Made by a program: the position numbers and the translations under genes
Source: Thelephora terrestris
Lineage: Eukaryota > Basidiomycota > Agaricomycetes > Thelephorales > Thelephoraceae
DNA length: 64,000 nt
Direction of reading: 5' to 3'
Assembly: GCA_015956445.1 (NCBI GenBank)
Contig: WIUZ02000019.1
Span: 496,001-560,000, forward strand
The notes under the pieces: generated by a model
What the model was told of the DNA's origin: nothing
Databases searched by the model: none
What the model saw: only the letters and a program-made list of their open reading frames with translations
In this document: positions 1 through 11,265 of the stretch, in pieces
Numbering within the stretch: position 1 is the stretch's first letter
Layout: each line of letters begins with the position of its first letter

Positions 1-864
1 ATATAATGTGACATTTACTTTTTCAAGGCAATGTAGACAAAATACTAACCTGTATATAGTGACCATTAACTACATGACGTCCACATAAGACCCAAGGAAG
101 ATTTTCAGTGCGCCCAACTATCTAACCGGGTCTTCACAAGGCCCATGTCAGGTTGACAATGGGATCATCTACCTGACAGGATATTGTAAATAATACATTT
201 ATCAGACCGCGCGATACATACTGACAATTGATCATATGACCACGCTATACAGTCAACACCCAAGTGGTTTGTTGTACAATATCTACATAAACTCCAAGCC
301 TGGTTTTTGATACGCTCAATTATCGAACCAAGACCTTACAAGGCCGGCGTCGAGTCGACAAACAGATCGCCTACTCAACGTCAAGCACATGACGCGGTGT
401 CAGCATTTCAAAGTCAACATAAATAAATCATAGTCTGTATGTACCCTGTACAAAATAGACGCAACCCTAGTTAAATATACACCGCCTGTATAAACCTCTC
501 TTCGTAGCAACACGACACTCACAAGACCCTCGTTAAATCAATAAGACATTGTTCAGTAATTGAGGGTTTATAACCCCTGTTCCGCGTCATAAGTGTTTCC
601 CCTTTTTCCCGATGTTCGCCGTCGACGTTGGTACCAGTAACCAAATGTGTTCCAGTTGGGAGCGACGAGGATCGGTTGTTTCATCTACTCATTAGGGCTT
701 CAGCTTCAGCACTTTCCTGGCGACTATTTTTGGATACTAGTATTCCTCCCAGTGTGGAACCAGTCACGGAATCACCATCAATTCATTGGTGAAACAAGGT
801 TCGCCATAAATGCATCGAGTCCTCAACTCTCCTCGTCTCGGAGCCCCCCATCTCTCCTACCACA
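1..864. other. intergenic, no gene seen
   Basis: No coding stretch with recognisable protein similarity. The first 600 bases are AT-rich and have no long open frame on either strand. The last part is probably the upstream region of the broken glycosyltransferase that starts at 865. Confidence 0.5.
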
Positions 865-2547
865 ATGTCCTCACACAATCGAAAGACAGTACTGTTCCTC
901 ACCGTCTCCGAAGCTGGTCAATCCAACTCCATCTTAGCGCTCGCCCTCGAACTTCTCACCCACCCGAACATCGACTCCCACATCGCCTCGTTCCCCATTC
1001 TACAAAAACGCGTGGAGCAGTTGTCTAGCACTGCGAAGGTTGCAGACAGTAAACATCCTGGCTCGAGTTTCACGATATCGATGGCATGAGCCTCGGAGAA
1101 TCCATTTGGTCGAAGGGATTGACTGGGGAGTCGATTCTCCATCCGCCATTGGCCAAAAGCCAAGAACAGGGTATGAAAAACCTCATGCATATGCTAGCGG
1201 GTTGGAGTGGAAAAGGTGAGGGGCCCATTACTGTCATCTTCCTTGCCGCTTATGCGACTTGAAGCTTGAATGCCGATTGCACGCTGAAAATGTTGACCGT
1301 ATAGCATATGTCAGAATCGTCGACAGCTGCAAAAACATCATCAATGCGGTCGATCCAAATATTGTGGTCGTCGACTCGTTCTTTGGCGCGGGCTGCGAAG
1401 CGTGCTGGTCCCTGAGCAAGAGGTACATCATTAACTCTCCCATGGCGCCCTTGGACGTCGCAAGGCCCCTTCAGCCAATGTGGAAGACTTTTTTTACTAC
1501 CCCTTGTGAGTCCTTCAACACTCCCCTTCATCACCAGCGCCGCCTTACACCTTGTCTTACGGGCTTCCGGTATTGGGAGCGGCATACCATTCCCGATTCC
1601 ATGGTCTTACGTCCTCAAAAACGTGACGATACTCCTCGCTTTCATGTGGCGTGTACTCACCGACCCAGACGTCAAAGAACTGACAAACTACCGTCACGAG
1701 CACGGTCTTCCGGGGAGGCTCCCATTGCCAGGAGATTTCTCAATCATCCGATCCGTTCACGCATTCTGCTTCGGTCTACCCGAACTCGACCTCCCCCTAA
1801 TCCTTCCGCCAAACTTCGGTCTTTACAGACTGGTCACTCTCAATTCCATCCAGCTTCCAAGAGGAGACGAGTTGAGCGAATGGTTGGACAGGGGAAGGAC
1901 GATCGTGATGTGCATGGGGTCCCACTTCCACTACTCCGAAGCTTAAATCCGGAGCATCACCAGAGCGTTCAGGGCAGGGACTTCACCTATGGACCAGGTG
2001 TTGTGGAAGGTACGGAATATGGTCAAGTTCCAACATATCCTTGACGAGGAGTTGGAGAATGAGAGGGTGAAGGAGAGGTTCAGGATCGTGGAGTGGATCA
2101 ATGTGGATCCGGGTGAGGTTATCAGGAACGAGAATGTTGTGGCTTGTGTCCACCATGGAGGGGCGAGCTCATATTTTGAGACAGCGCGGTAAGCGTGCAA
2201 ACCTTCCTCCTTCTCTCCTAATGCAAGCTTGTTAGCCCAGGTTACCAACGGTATCTTCCCAGAGCTGGCATCCCTCAAATCATCCTCGCACAATGGTTTG
2301 ACCTCTACGACATGGCGGTCCGCGCAGAGTACGTTGGTATAGGGATATATGATATGGTAACCAAAGCGTCGCGATATCGATGCTGTAGAGTTCGGAGCTG
2401 CGATCTCTCGATTACTCTCCAAGTGAGGAAGCGGGAAAGTTTGCGCGAGAGGCGAGAGAGATTGGGGAACTGTGTAGGGCGGCTCCTGGGAAGAAAGGCG
2501 TGGCCGCTAAGATTCTGGAGTTGGCTGAGGATGAGAACCTTCAGTGA
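865..2547 (+). pseudogene. UDP-glycosyltransferase-like gene, decayed
   Basis: The pieces together resemble a fungal UDP-glycosyltransferase (GT1 type), which would transfer sugar from a UDP-sugar to a small lipophilic acceptor. The N-terminus carries KTVLFLTVSEAGQSN, the middle carries NAVDPNIVVVDSFFGAG and YIINSPMAPLDVARP, and the C-terminal donor-binding half carries ACVHHGGASSYFE and AGIPQIILAQWFDLYDMA, ending near KILELAEDENLQ. The frame is broken in several places. Near 1062-1075 the frame shifts at HDIDGMS. Around 1490 a T-run appears one base short for the expected FFYYPL. The acceptor near 1560 reads ttacggg where an AG is expected. A TAA at 1944-1946 interrupts a conserved stretch (SHFHYSEA, then stop, then IRSITRAFRAG in the same frame). 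Another frame change occurs near 2395-2420. Introns explain some breaks but not the in-frame stop. Sequencing error at each point is less likely than decay. Confidence 0.75.
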
Positions 2548-4462
2548 GACCGCACATATTCATGAACTTGACGTGTTTGGACCAATCCTCAATAAACTCC
2601 CTGCCGAGAGCTTCACCAGCGATGACTACTGTCTCCAGGGTTGGGTAGTTTCAAAGAGGAACGACGGCGAGAATGCTCAGAGTGCAGTGGACGACATCAA
2701 TCTGAAGGGCCTGAACAGCCCTTCCGATACCACTGAGTACGAGCTCCTTGCATCCGGCGAAAGATAGGGCACTGGAAAAGCTTCTTATAGCACCTGTCTT
2801 CGCAGTTCTGCTAGGCAGAGCCGAGTTGCAGCTCATTGTCTTGTGGGAGACACTGTCCAAAACATCGCTAATGGCGCAAAGGCGGTGTGGTATTCATTCA
2901 AAGCCAGTGGCAGGTTCGGAAACAACCGACGAAAAGCTGTCCAAGGCTAGGTGGTAATGAATTGACGGTATGGTTGGGAGCAGTGGGCCGATGTTATGGA
3001 TTTAGACGCAAGCACCGTTCAACGAAGATCGCTGTCTGCGACTTCCTCCTCGGAGACTACCTTCAGATCGTCAATACTACCTTCTTCCAATCAGTTTCTA
3101 CCTCTGGGTTCTTTGGGTTGTGCTGACGTTCTTCCGACTCCTGCAAGTCTCTTGTTCAAAAAGTCGGCGTCAGGCAGACGGGTCGTTCGTGTCTTGGATC
3201 AGGGTTCACCAACCATTTCCCACCCCCCTGCTGCATCCGAAAATGAAATATTCAGCGAGGTACTGTGTTATATCTTGATGTCTGCCATGCGCCAGCTCAA
3301 GTTATTCCACCACACAGGTCCACCAGTCACTCTGCCTAGTACATCGCTTTTTCTGACTTTCGCTCAGACTCTACTATATCTCTTGCCTTCTAGAGCTGAT
3401 ATAGGCACATCTGTAGTATCACAATAGCTGTAACACATGTATTGCGTCTCCAATTGGACATTATTTTGTAAGAGGAGCGATCGTGGGAATCCTCGGACTA
3501 CAACATCAGAATTTTTTCAACAACATATTGCTCCTCCCTTCGTCCTTCCCCATCGGTGCCGCGCAGAGTCAGGAAGCTGAGTGCCATGCTCCATCCCATT
3601 CCCCAGCGGTGTTTACTGGTTGCCAATTTGCCACGATGTCGAGTTTGGCCTTGCCGGGGGGGGGGGGGGGGGGGGGGGTCAAGAGATTGGTGCGTAATCC
3701 GAGTGTCTCATATCTGGGTTCACCTGTTCTTCCCCCAAGATCGACAAGGAGTATTCTATGCATCGAAAGAACAGCTCCTCTTTTTGAAGTTGGCGCAAGG
3801 GTTCAAGGTTGCTCGATTCCAAGCCAGTGCAGTTCCTGATGGGTGTGCGAGCGATTTGTCAGTTGAGTATCTTTTCGTTATCTTGCGATTGACCAAGTGC
3901 ACCTCACTGTAGATAGTGTTGACCCCCTTGACCACCACCCCGTCCGAAAATCCATCATGCACAAAACTCTTCCTGTGCAAACCAATAAGCTCTGGCGTCG
4001 AGAGTTTCATCAACACCAAGGCTCATTGATTTGCACAGGCAGAATACTCCTCCATCCTCCCCATTGGCGCAATGGGGCTGCGTTCCTCTCTTCCTCTTGT
4101 TTTCCAGCAACATCTGGCGAAGCAGATTGACCGCGATGACAAGTTTGACCTCTCGAAGCAATCGGGGGTATCTGTTCCAGCTTCCTGAAGCTGTCACGAA
4201 CGCGTGACATAGTGGCCAAGATCACACAAGTAATTCAAGACATTGGTCTCATTCGCAGTAGTAATAATACAAGGATGGGGAAAAGGAACTACAAACTCAA
4301 ACAAGAATAAACGGGTCGATATCGCACGAACAGTTCTGAGGGAAGGGGCAACGATGAGCGAAGTGATGAGGATTATGAATACTCTCCGGACAGTAAGACC
4401 ACGCTCGCGTCGCCGGATCCTGCCAACATTCCCTACACCCCAACACATCATGAGAAAGGCTA
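2548..4462. other. intergenic, no supported gene
   Basis: Several open frames of 60-140 codons exist on both strands, but none shows a recognisable domain, a consistent splice pattern or codon bias. The stretch contains the long G run at 3656-3678. It may hold further relics too decayed to name. Confidence 0.45.
3656..3678 (+). repeat. homopolymer run of 23 G
   Basis: An uninterrupted run of 23 G lies outside any supported gene. Such tracts can form G-quadruplex-like structures and change length easily, and they are also places where sequencing and assembly errors collect. Its exact length should not be trusted. Confidence 0.9.
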
Positions 4463-5200
4463 TCATACATCTCTCGTCGCACGTCCAGCAAGGCCCCGCT
4501 CACTAAGGAGAACCCATAGCGGTCTTGGAGACCCGCCACTTCCACCTTCAACTTCATCTTCACCTGTCGTGACTTGTCGGAGGGACGACAACGTTGACCA
4601 GAACGAGTCATCGGACTCTTGCGGGTCTTCTTCCTCTGGGACCTCTCCACCATCTGGCGAACTGGGGCAGGACTCCAGGGAGGGGATGGAGGGAGAGGAA
4701 TGCCCTGATCCTGGTGGTGGCGAAGGAATGACTGGGGACTTGCAAGGGGGGTCGGTGCAATAAGCTCCCCGACATTGGTGTCCGAAATATCGGAAGAGAG
4801 ACACCTGGAAAGGTCCCCAATGTTCCAAAGCAAAGTGAGAGAAGTCATCATTCAAACCGTTCATGATGACGTACATGAGGTCCACCCGTTTCTCCAATTT
4901 CGCAATCCGATCCTCCCTCTCCCTCTCCATGGCGTCCAACAAAAGGACGGCTCCAGGGTGCTGAGCCCGGACCACAGGTCCGGAAAGCCTAGGGTCTTCG
5001 TAACCAGCCTGTTCCCAAAACTCGGCGGGGGCGTTGTGGGCGGTGAGGAAATCAACGGCAACCTGGTTGTCGTGGGCAATATTGGCGGGGGAGTCATACA
5101 GATGCTGCTCCACGACGTAAGGAGCATCCGTCTCGAAAGACGGGGTGAAAGGGGTGGCGGCAGCGTTGAGCACGGCGTTGTTGGCAGCGAAGGAAGACAT
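4463..5200 (-). CDS. hypothetical protein, 245 aa
   Basis: A single uninterrupted frame of 245 codons on the minus strand with a plausible start (MSSFAANNAVLNAAATPF). No known domain is recognised. Residues about 85-125 are charged and could form a short coiled coil (MEREREDRIAKLEKRVDL). The C-terminal third is rich in Pro, Ser and acidic residues (PSPPPGSGHSSPSIPSLES, then PEEEDPQESDD) and looks disordered. It is transcribed away from the 207-aa ORF at 5876, with a 60-bp tandem repeat between them. The Ser/Pro-rich tail and lack of introns fit a lineage-specific or mobile-element-derived protein, but nothing here proves it. The reading could also be chance. Confidence 0.4.
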   Translation of the reverse strand: MSSFAANNAVLNAAATPFTPSFETDAPYVVEQHLYDSPANIAHDNQVAVDFLTAHNAPAEFWEQAGYEDPRLSGPVVRAQHPGAVLLLDAMEREREDRIAKLEKRVDLMYVIMNGLNDDFSHFALEHWGPFQVSLFRYFGHQCRGAYCTDPPCKSPVIPSPPPGSGHSSPSIPSLESCPSSPDGGEVPEEEDPQESDDSFWSTLSSLRQVTTGEDEVEGGSGGSPRPLWVLLSERGLAGRATRDV

Positions 5201-5404
5201 AGTAGTATGGGTGGTTGGAAGAAGTAGTACTGGTGTTTGGTGGGAGTGGAAAAGAGACGATGAGGGGAACGGTCAATAATTCCCCTGACTTAAATACATC
5301 CTGACTCAAAAGGGAACCGCAAAAGGAAAACAATAACCTATTATCCATTAAAGTCCCAATTAGGATAAACGAACCCTCAGCCCCAATCGCGATCCCATCA
5401 AAAC

Positions 5405-5570
5405 AGAGAAATCCCCACCGATCATGAGAAATCCCCATCAGTCTTCAATTACCACCATGAAACGAGAGAAATCCCCATCGATCACAGGAAATCCCCACCA
5501 CGCTTCTATTACTACCATTGATCCAGAGAAATCCCCATCGAACACGAGAAATCCCCGAATGCTTCCATCA
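5405..5570. repeat. 60-bp tandem repeat, about 2.8 copies
   Basis: Units begin at 5405, 5465 and 5525, exactly 60 bases apart. Each has two agaaatcccc-type cores about 22 bases apart, followed by a variable pyrimidine-rich half. The array lies in the divergent intergenic region between the 245-aa and 207-aa ORFs, so the cores could be repeated protein-binding sites; that is inference only. Confidence 0.85.
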
Positions 5571-5722
5571 ACTCGCGCCCCTACTGTTCCCGTATGAGTA
5601 ATTATTATCCGTCGTCCTAAGTCCCCTCGTTCTGACTCATCTACCCTACCCTAAACTACGCACAGACCATGTTGACCCTTGTTTGCCTCGTTGTAGAATA
5701 ATGACTCCTGTAGAGGATTGGG

Positions 5723-5730
5723 TATATAAG
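5723..5730 (+). promoter_or_regulatory. TATA-like element
   Basis: The sequence ggtatataagg lies about 150 nt upstream of the 207-aa ORF starting at 5876 and is followed by a CT-rich stretch typical of fungal transcription starts. No transcript data support it. Confidence 0.35.
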
Positions 5731-5875
5731 GAAGAGCGTTCGCCCCTTCTTTTCCCCATTCTCAATCTCTTCTGTACTCCTCTACCCACAACTTGAATAA
5801 ACAAAGTAAGCTGAGGAATTCTCCTCACGTCTTACTCCCTCTAACCCCTTTAAGCAGGAATTCTCCTGCCAGTGT

Positions 5876-6499
5876 ATGTTTAGTCCCCCAAATCCTTTCC
5901 CCTCTACTAGTCCAGTCCAACGACCAGACGTTCCTGACGCCAGGAGGTCTATCTGGGAGTATAAACTCATCAGGAGTCTCCAAGTAAACCGAACAGCCGG
6001 TTTACTCACCCATTTTCCTTATTATCGACCCTTCGCAGCTCTTGACACCGGAGTCACCACTCCTCCTTTTCTCTTGGGAGCAGATCACCAATTCCTCTGG
6101 AATTCGGATCTCACGGAAAGCGTCCTTGCTACCGTTTATTTCAGTATCAGTCCAGCCTTTTACTTCCCTTCTCCGCGTGTTCATCTGACTACAAACATCC
6201 ACACCCATTCCCCTGCTATCATCGTTCTCTGGTGGGAAATTCCAACTGAATTACCTTATTCGGTTATAGAATATCTCGTCAATTTCGAACGTCTTAGCGA
6301 CCAAGACTTCGAACCGTTTGTGCAGCAACTCAATCGGTTCTGCCAAGACTATCACTCGCCCGTCCACCCATATCAGACAGAGTCACCTCTCTCTCTTGAT
6401 ATTCCTCCTCCTCTCACCTCCACGCCCGGAACCCCCTTCAAGACCAGACCCGACTCTCCCCATCCATCTGCTAATCCTCTAGCGCCCCACAAACAGTAA
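5876..6499 (+). CDS. hypothetical protein, 207 aa
   Basis: An uninterrupted 207-codon frame beginning MFSPPNPFPSTSPVQRPD. No domain is recognised. The middle (about residues 30-140) is rich in aromatic and hydrophobic residues, with a stretch IIVLWWEIPTELPYSVIEYL. The C-terminal 60 residues are Pro/Ser/Thr-rich and probably disordered. A TATA-like element lies about 150 nt upstream. It is divergent from the 245-aa ORF at 4463-5200. The length and even composition favour a real gene slightly over a chance frame, but function is unknown and the start could be an internal methionine. Confidence 0.35.
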   Translation: MFSPPNPFPSTSPVQRPDVPDARRSIWEYKLIRSLQVNRTAGLLTHFPYYRPFAALDTGVTTPPFLLGADHQFLWNSDLTESVLATVYFSISPAFYFPSPRVHLTTNIHTHSPAIIVLWWEIPTELPYSVIEYLVNFERLSDQDFEPFVQQLNRFCQDYHSPVHPYQTESPLSLDIPPPLTSTPGTPFKTRPDSPHPSANPLAPHKQ

Positions 6500-7534
6500 G
6501 CAGGCCTACAACCCTGACAGAAGCCATCCTCAAGTTCGTCCCATTCCTTCTCGACCAATATTGATGTACTGATTCGCAAATCCATTTTACAGTTCATGAC
6601 GAGGCCCTCCCGTTGACGTCTCTGTCCAGGATCTGGCTCGCAGTCCCTCGGCGTGGCGGGGTTGGACCTGAAGGCAGTTTTTTTCTTTCATTTGTTCCAT
6701 CTACACGTACCTACAACATGTTTGTATCTATGCTGGAACATAAATCTGGAACGAACGTCATAACATACATTGTATCCACGCCACTCCCTGTACTCACGAA
6801 CACCCCGTTCTCAACCTCTGCCTCGAGTACTTGAAACATCGCCTGCCGTTCCCCCAATTAATCCCAAAGAGAGGGATAGGGTGATATGTTCGGATGACAG
6901 CTCTCAGATTGGCGCTTACGGGGCGGTAAAGTAGACGGATGAACTGCCAAGTGACAAGTCCCAGAGGCGAGTTTACAGCTATCCCGTTGTCCTGCTGGAC
7001 TCTCATATTGTGTTTACAGGTACTCGCGGAGGTTTACCAAGGTCCCCGACACCCACCGACACAACCGAAATGCTGTCTGACGGCTGTGAACGTGTGGAAC
7101 AGGGGAAATAAATAAGTCCAATCCAATTCTCGTACTCAAGGCGCGCCTCAACCTTCAGGAACCCGCACTCCTTAGAATATATCTACCAAGGGGCCACGGG
7201 GAGGGCGCCTACTATGAGACAGATGGAACTTTGCATTGAAGACCTCAAAAAAGATTCTGAGGCCATCTGCGCTGTTTGCGAAGAGGTGGAAGCCTCCAAA
7301 GTTGGAGGGACTTCGTCTCCACCAACCCTAAAGAAGTACTAGATCCAACATTCCCCTCTCACGCAGACCGCGTGCTCGCGGAGAAGAGGTGGAGGAGTGA
7401 CGTGCGGCTGAGATTCACCGCAGCGAAAGAGGGAACACACGGAAGCTGAGTTGAGGATATGGTTGGACCGAAAGGGATTAGGAAAGTGGGATTGCTTGGG
7501 GAGGAACGTGCCAAACCCAAAAACGATAGGGCTT
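6500..7534. other. intergenic, no gene seen
   Basis: Only short open frames, none with recognisable similarity. It may include the lost 3' part of the zinc-cluster relic on the minus strand, because short frames there (7359-7580) are Ser/Pro-rich. Confidence 0.4.
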
Positions 7535-7953
7535 TCAGAGAAAAGGGAGAGGATGTTTTCGTCGAGGTATATGACTGCACTCTGGTGGGCGGTGGGATAG
7601 CTTCAAGGGTTTTTCACGAAGATCCTGACTTACATGGTCTACGTTGAGTCTCCGAAGTTCCGCTTCTCGAACCTGGGATTCAAGAGACACAACCTCTTGT
7701 TGCGGTTCTTGACCACTTTTCTCCTCGCTATATTGACACAGAGGACCTTTCTCTTTGCAGCGAGAGCATGTGGGTTTCACGCCATCGCATTTCTGTATTA
7801 CGCCCAAATAAGTTTTGGCGTGATCTCAATCATATTGAAGAAAAATACAGACTGTTCGGCGATATCTGGGTGCATGCGTCAGCGATCAGGCACCACACTC
7901 CTTTGGAAGCATATGCACCTGCATGGCAAGCAAGCCTTGCCTCTAGGAAGTGG
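7535..7953 (-). pseudogene. Zn2Cys6 transcription factor, N-terminal relic
   Basis: Two minus-strand pieces together spell a fungal binuclear zinc cluster, the DNA-binding domain of Gal4-type regulators. The first piece (start codon at about 7953) reads MDPHPLPRGKACLPCR. The second reads QKCDGVKPTCSRCKEKG followed by LCQYSEE and a short linker. All six cysteines are present across the two pieces. A donor-like AG|GTGCAT follows the first piece and tacag precedes the second, as expected for the intron that often splits this domain, but the splice phase does not join them in frame. After about 60 more codons the frame runs into sequence with no regulator-like features, and no fungal_trans middle domain is seen. 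It is best read as a truncated, decaying gene. Confidence 0.6.
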
Positions 7954-8444
7954 ATGGGGATCCATGGTTATTTCTGAGAGTAGGGGGATGGGGAATCTGG
8001 CATCGAAACACTTCTCCTTTATATAATTCCTTCTGTTAGCCGTTGTCACCACTGACACAGACCCCAAAACAGTGAAGGGACGTATATGTTGTGCCCCTTA
8101 GCTTTCCAGGCCGCACCAGCCATGTTAGGAATCAGGAAGCTGACGGACACACAGTATGATCTCAATTCAGCCTCAGATGATTGGACACAGCAAACATGGA
8201 TCAGAGCAAGTCGACAACCCACTCGTTCCTGTGAGGTGACGAACCGGAGGTGAAGGTGTGCCCTTTTCCAAGGCCATCTGAGACTCGGCAGAAGTGGAGA
8301 AAAACCTGTCAGTCAACGATGCTCACGCACCAGACTGTGACTGGCATGACATCCTTCCCATGGGGTTGTCCAAGAGTTGGGGCTGGTGGGACTGGAGCAA
8401 AGGGATCCGGATTTTCTATGGCCAAGGATCTTGCCTTCTTTTTT

Positions 8445-8815
8445 GTAAGGCGGGTGGTGACTACAGTGGGCGTTGCAGTAAAGAGTGACAGCTAGTGACG
8501 GTGAGTTACACTGGGTGATGGACCAGAATTATTCCTTTAAAAGCATCGAGTGAGGGAAAGTGATGGCAAGTAATGGCAAGTGACAGTGAGCGATGAGGAG
8601 AGAATCTACATTTCTCTCTCACTCGCTGTCACCCATGATCACCGATCAACACCGTGACAAGCAGTGACTGACAGTGATGACCATCACCCATGCCCACCCC
8701 TTGTCACTTTCTATCACTCGTTTCCACTGGCAGTCACTAGTGATCATGAGTGGTCATCGATGAACACTCATGATCATGTGCGCTCACTCATGAACACACA
8801 TGACCACTGGTGATT
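8445..8815. repeat. GTGA/TCAC-rich degenerate repeat region
   Basis: The left part is crowded with agtga/gtgatgg words (for example near 8505-8595) and the right part with their complements tcact/catgatcac (8615-8815), so the region is a loose inverted repeat of low complexity. The far right holds many near-palindromes around atgatcat. No coding potential is seen. Confidence 0.65.
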
Positions 8816-10279
8816 GCTATGTTTTTCATTTTTTCTTGATTATTTGTCCAGCCAAACCATTCATACCAAACACAACCAACGCGGAACTTCACAGAGCCCG
8901 GTTGCAGCCATGCATGATCCCTTACTGCAACGAAAAGAACGCCTTTTACAGAGGCGCCGTCTATACCAGAGGCTGGTGTGGGACATCGGTGCTTGGATGC
9001 TTCTCATCCCCGTTGGCGGTGGTTGCCTAGTTTGGGCTGGAGGACGGCTCGCAGGTAAATGGTAAAATTATGAAGTACTTGGAACACGGACACTTAGTGT
9101 GAACGGACGGTGGGGGTGGTAGCAGGGCTTTCCATCGACTCATCCCCGTTCCCAAATCTCTACACGACCTTGATTTCTTGTTGAAATTTTCTGTTTAGTA
9201 CATAGTTGACTCACTGCCGCTCTTGTTTTCCGACTCTTGTTGTATGTTGTTCCCTTTTCTTCAACACCCTTGCTGCGATTTTCCGTGACACTAGGTACAC
9301 CTACCAGGCACGATCTATAAGGAGCACAGATAACCTGTGTACCTTGACACGATTCGTATTCGCGTGCGTGTTTCTGACCTGCCAGGGCCAGGTAACGAGA
9401 CGTCGACTTGGTGCATAACGTTGACGAGGAGTCGGTAGTAGGGCAGAATGAATTTCTGTTGGGACTCAGCGGGTCGGATCATATTACTTCAGTGGTTCCG
9501 GGCATGCGACAGAAACAACCAAGAGCGTCGGAGTGATATGTGCCAATGTACATGACCCCCCGCCACGCTGCTCGCCTGTACACGGGGCCCTGCCAAGGCT
9601 TCACATTCATCGAGGACACAATTGAATATCACCTTCAATGTAAAATATGTTGACAAAACGGTTTTACGAAATCTTGTCACCCTCTCCCACGCCACATAAG
9701 TACATGCAACCAACAGACTCCTCGAGAGTGGGTCAGCTCACCAGATTCAGTCTCAGCTCCCAGTCGCGATCGGAGCGTCTTCTTCGCCAAAGGTCAACAC
9801 ATTGGATTTCGTGTACACTATGACAAAGGTACACCGTTCACCCACTGGTTCCCGTTTATTTGCGTTCCTCGTTTGTTTGTAAGAAACTGCGCCTCAGTCA
9901 TCCTCTCAATGAGTAATCATGAACATTCGATCGCACGCAATGGATATGGAAGATCAATATTTTAATAGCGGACACGTAGTCAATATGTGTCAGGAGTCCT
10001 GTGCAACTCATAGCGAGTGAGACACGCTCTCAGGCTGTAGGGACTGGAAAGTTCTGCCTCTGCCCCTGGCGAGCACGTCGCTCCATGATGATAGTTGTAT
10101 GTGGCGTGTCATACTGGCCACACGTCAATCCAGGAGCGGGCCTGCAGTGTGATCTACCTGAGAAAACCTTGATCCTAATCGGACAAAGGGGATCTACGTA
10201 CACCACAGGTGACCAATGCGTGATACATGTGAGAACGTCGTGCGTAAATGGAATGACAAACTCACGAGCGCTCATAGGG
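8816..10279. other. intergenic, no supported gene
   Basis: A frame at 8814-9065 could encode a small protein with one hydrophobic segment (WMLLIPVGGGCLVW), but nothing else supports it. The rest shows no recognisable gene and ends in the promoter of the GST at 10376. Confidence 0.4.
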
Positions 10280-10285
10280 TATAAG
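10280..10285 (+). promoter_or_regulatory. TATA-like element of GST gene
   Basis: ggtataagta lies 91-96 nt upstream of the GST start codon at 10376, a usual distance for a fungal TATA element plus a short leader. Confidence 0.4.
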
Positions 10286-10375
10286 TACCAGAGCGAGGGG
10301 AGAAAGCAAACAACAAGTCCACCCTCTCAACTATCTCAGCGAATCTTCTCAAGTTAGACCTTTAGCGAGCTTGTA

Positions 10376-11265
10376 ATGTCTCACGGAAAACAATTCACCC
10401 TGTACACCCACATCGGTGGTCCCAATGGCTGGCAAGTTCTCACCTGCTTCTCGCTAGCTTCAACGACCGTCTGACAGCCAATCTGATCCTCAGGAAAATC
10501 GCCATCGTCCTTGAAGAACTGGGGTTGACGTACGAATCTGTGTACCTCGACTTCAGCAAAAAAGAGCACAAGGCGCCAGAGTACTTGAAGGTCAACCCTA
10601 ACGGTCGCATCCCCGCCATCATCGACCACCGCAACAACGACTTCGTCGTTTGGTAAGCTTTTGCCGCAGTTATTGCCGTTGGACGAGGGCTCATCGAAAA
10701 CCAGGGAGACCCTCGCGATATTGGAATACTTGGTTGACAAGTACGATAAGAATCACAAGGTTTCAAGCACCGGTCAGGACAAGTACATCGAACTCCAATG
10801 GCTGGCCTTCCAGGTCTCAGGTCAGGGGTATGCATGCCTCTTCCGTTGACGTGTAAAACCTCTCTCTAATGCAGCGAGACAGCCCATACTTTGGTCAAGC
10901 GTCGTGGTTCCAGAAGTTCCACGCCGAGAAAATCCCCAGTGCGATCGAGAGGTACAACAACGAGATCAAGCGGGTGTTCGGGGTGTTAGATAGCGTGCTT
11001 TCGAAGCAGACGTATCTGGTTGGGGATAAGGTGACCATCGCCGATCTGTCCTTTATTCCCTGGAACTCCGGAGTCGTGAATTCGTCGTTGGTCCCCGACC
11101 TCGACATCGAGAAGGACTACCCCGCTCTCACGAGGTGAGCGATGCGGTTCTAGTTCGATGCGGATGGGATCGAACTGACGGTCGAACAGGTGGCACAAAG
11201 AACTGACCGAGAGGGAGTCGGTTAAGAAGATCTATGCGACCAGAACCAGCCTTCAGAAGAATTAG
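10376..11265 (+). CDS. glutathione S-transferase, Ure2p/Gtt-like, 221 aa
   Basis: Cytosolic enzyme that would conjugate glutathione to electrophiles or act as a glutathione-dependent reductase. Exons 10376-10431, 10494-10652, 10705-10827, 10883-11134 and 11190-11265 join in phase to 221 residues, the usual GST length. The thioredoxin-like N-terminal domain shows [21 protein letters not shown], then the cis-proline segment NPNGRIPAI and the glutathione-contact region [17 protein letters not shown]. The all-helical C-terminal domain has [13 protein letters not shown] and the N-capping-box region VTIADLSF. This is the Ure2p-like class, which is expanded in wood-decay basidiomycetes. The first intron (10432-10493) begins GCAAGT and ends CAG, a GC-AG intron; the other three are GT-AG. 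The third intron uses the second of two nearby acceptors, because only that one keeps the frame. A decayed copy follows at 11576. Confidence 0.9.

Noticed and set aside
5640-5880. Possible LTR end (TATA, aataaa, then a short palindrome)
   Set aside because: No second LTR, target-site duplication, primer-binding site or reverse transcriptase was found.
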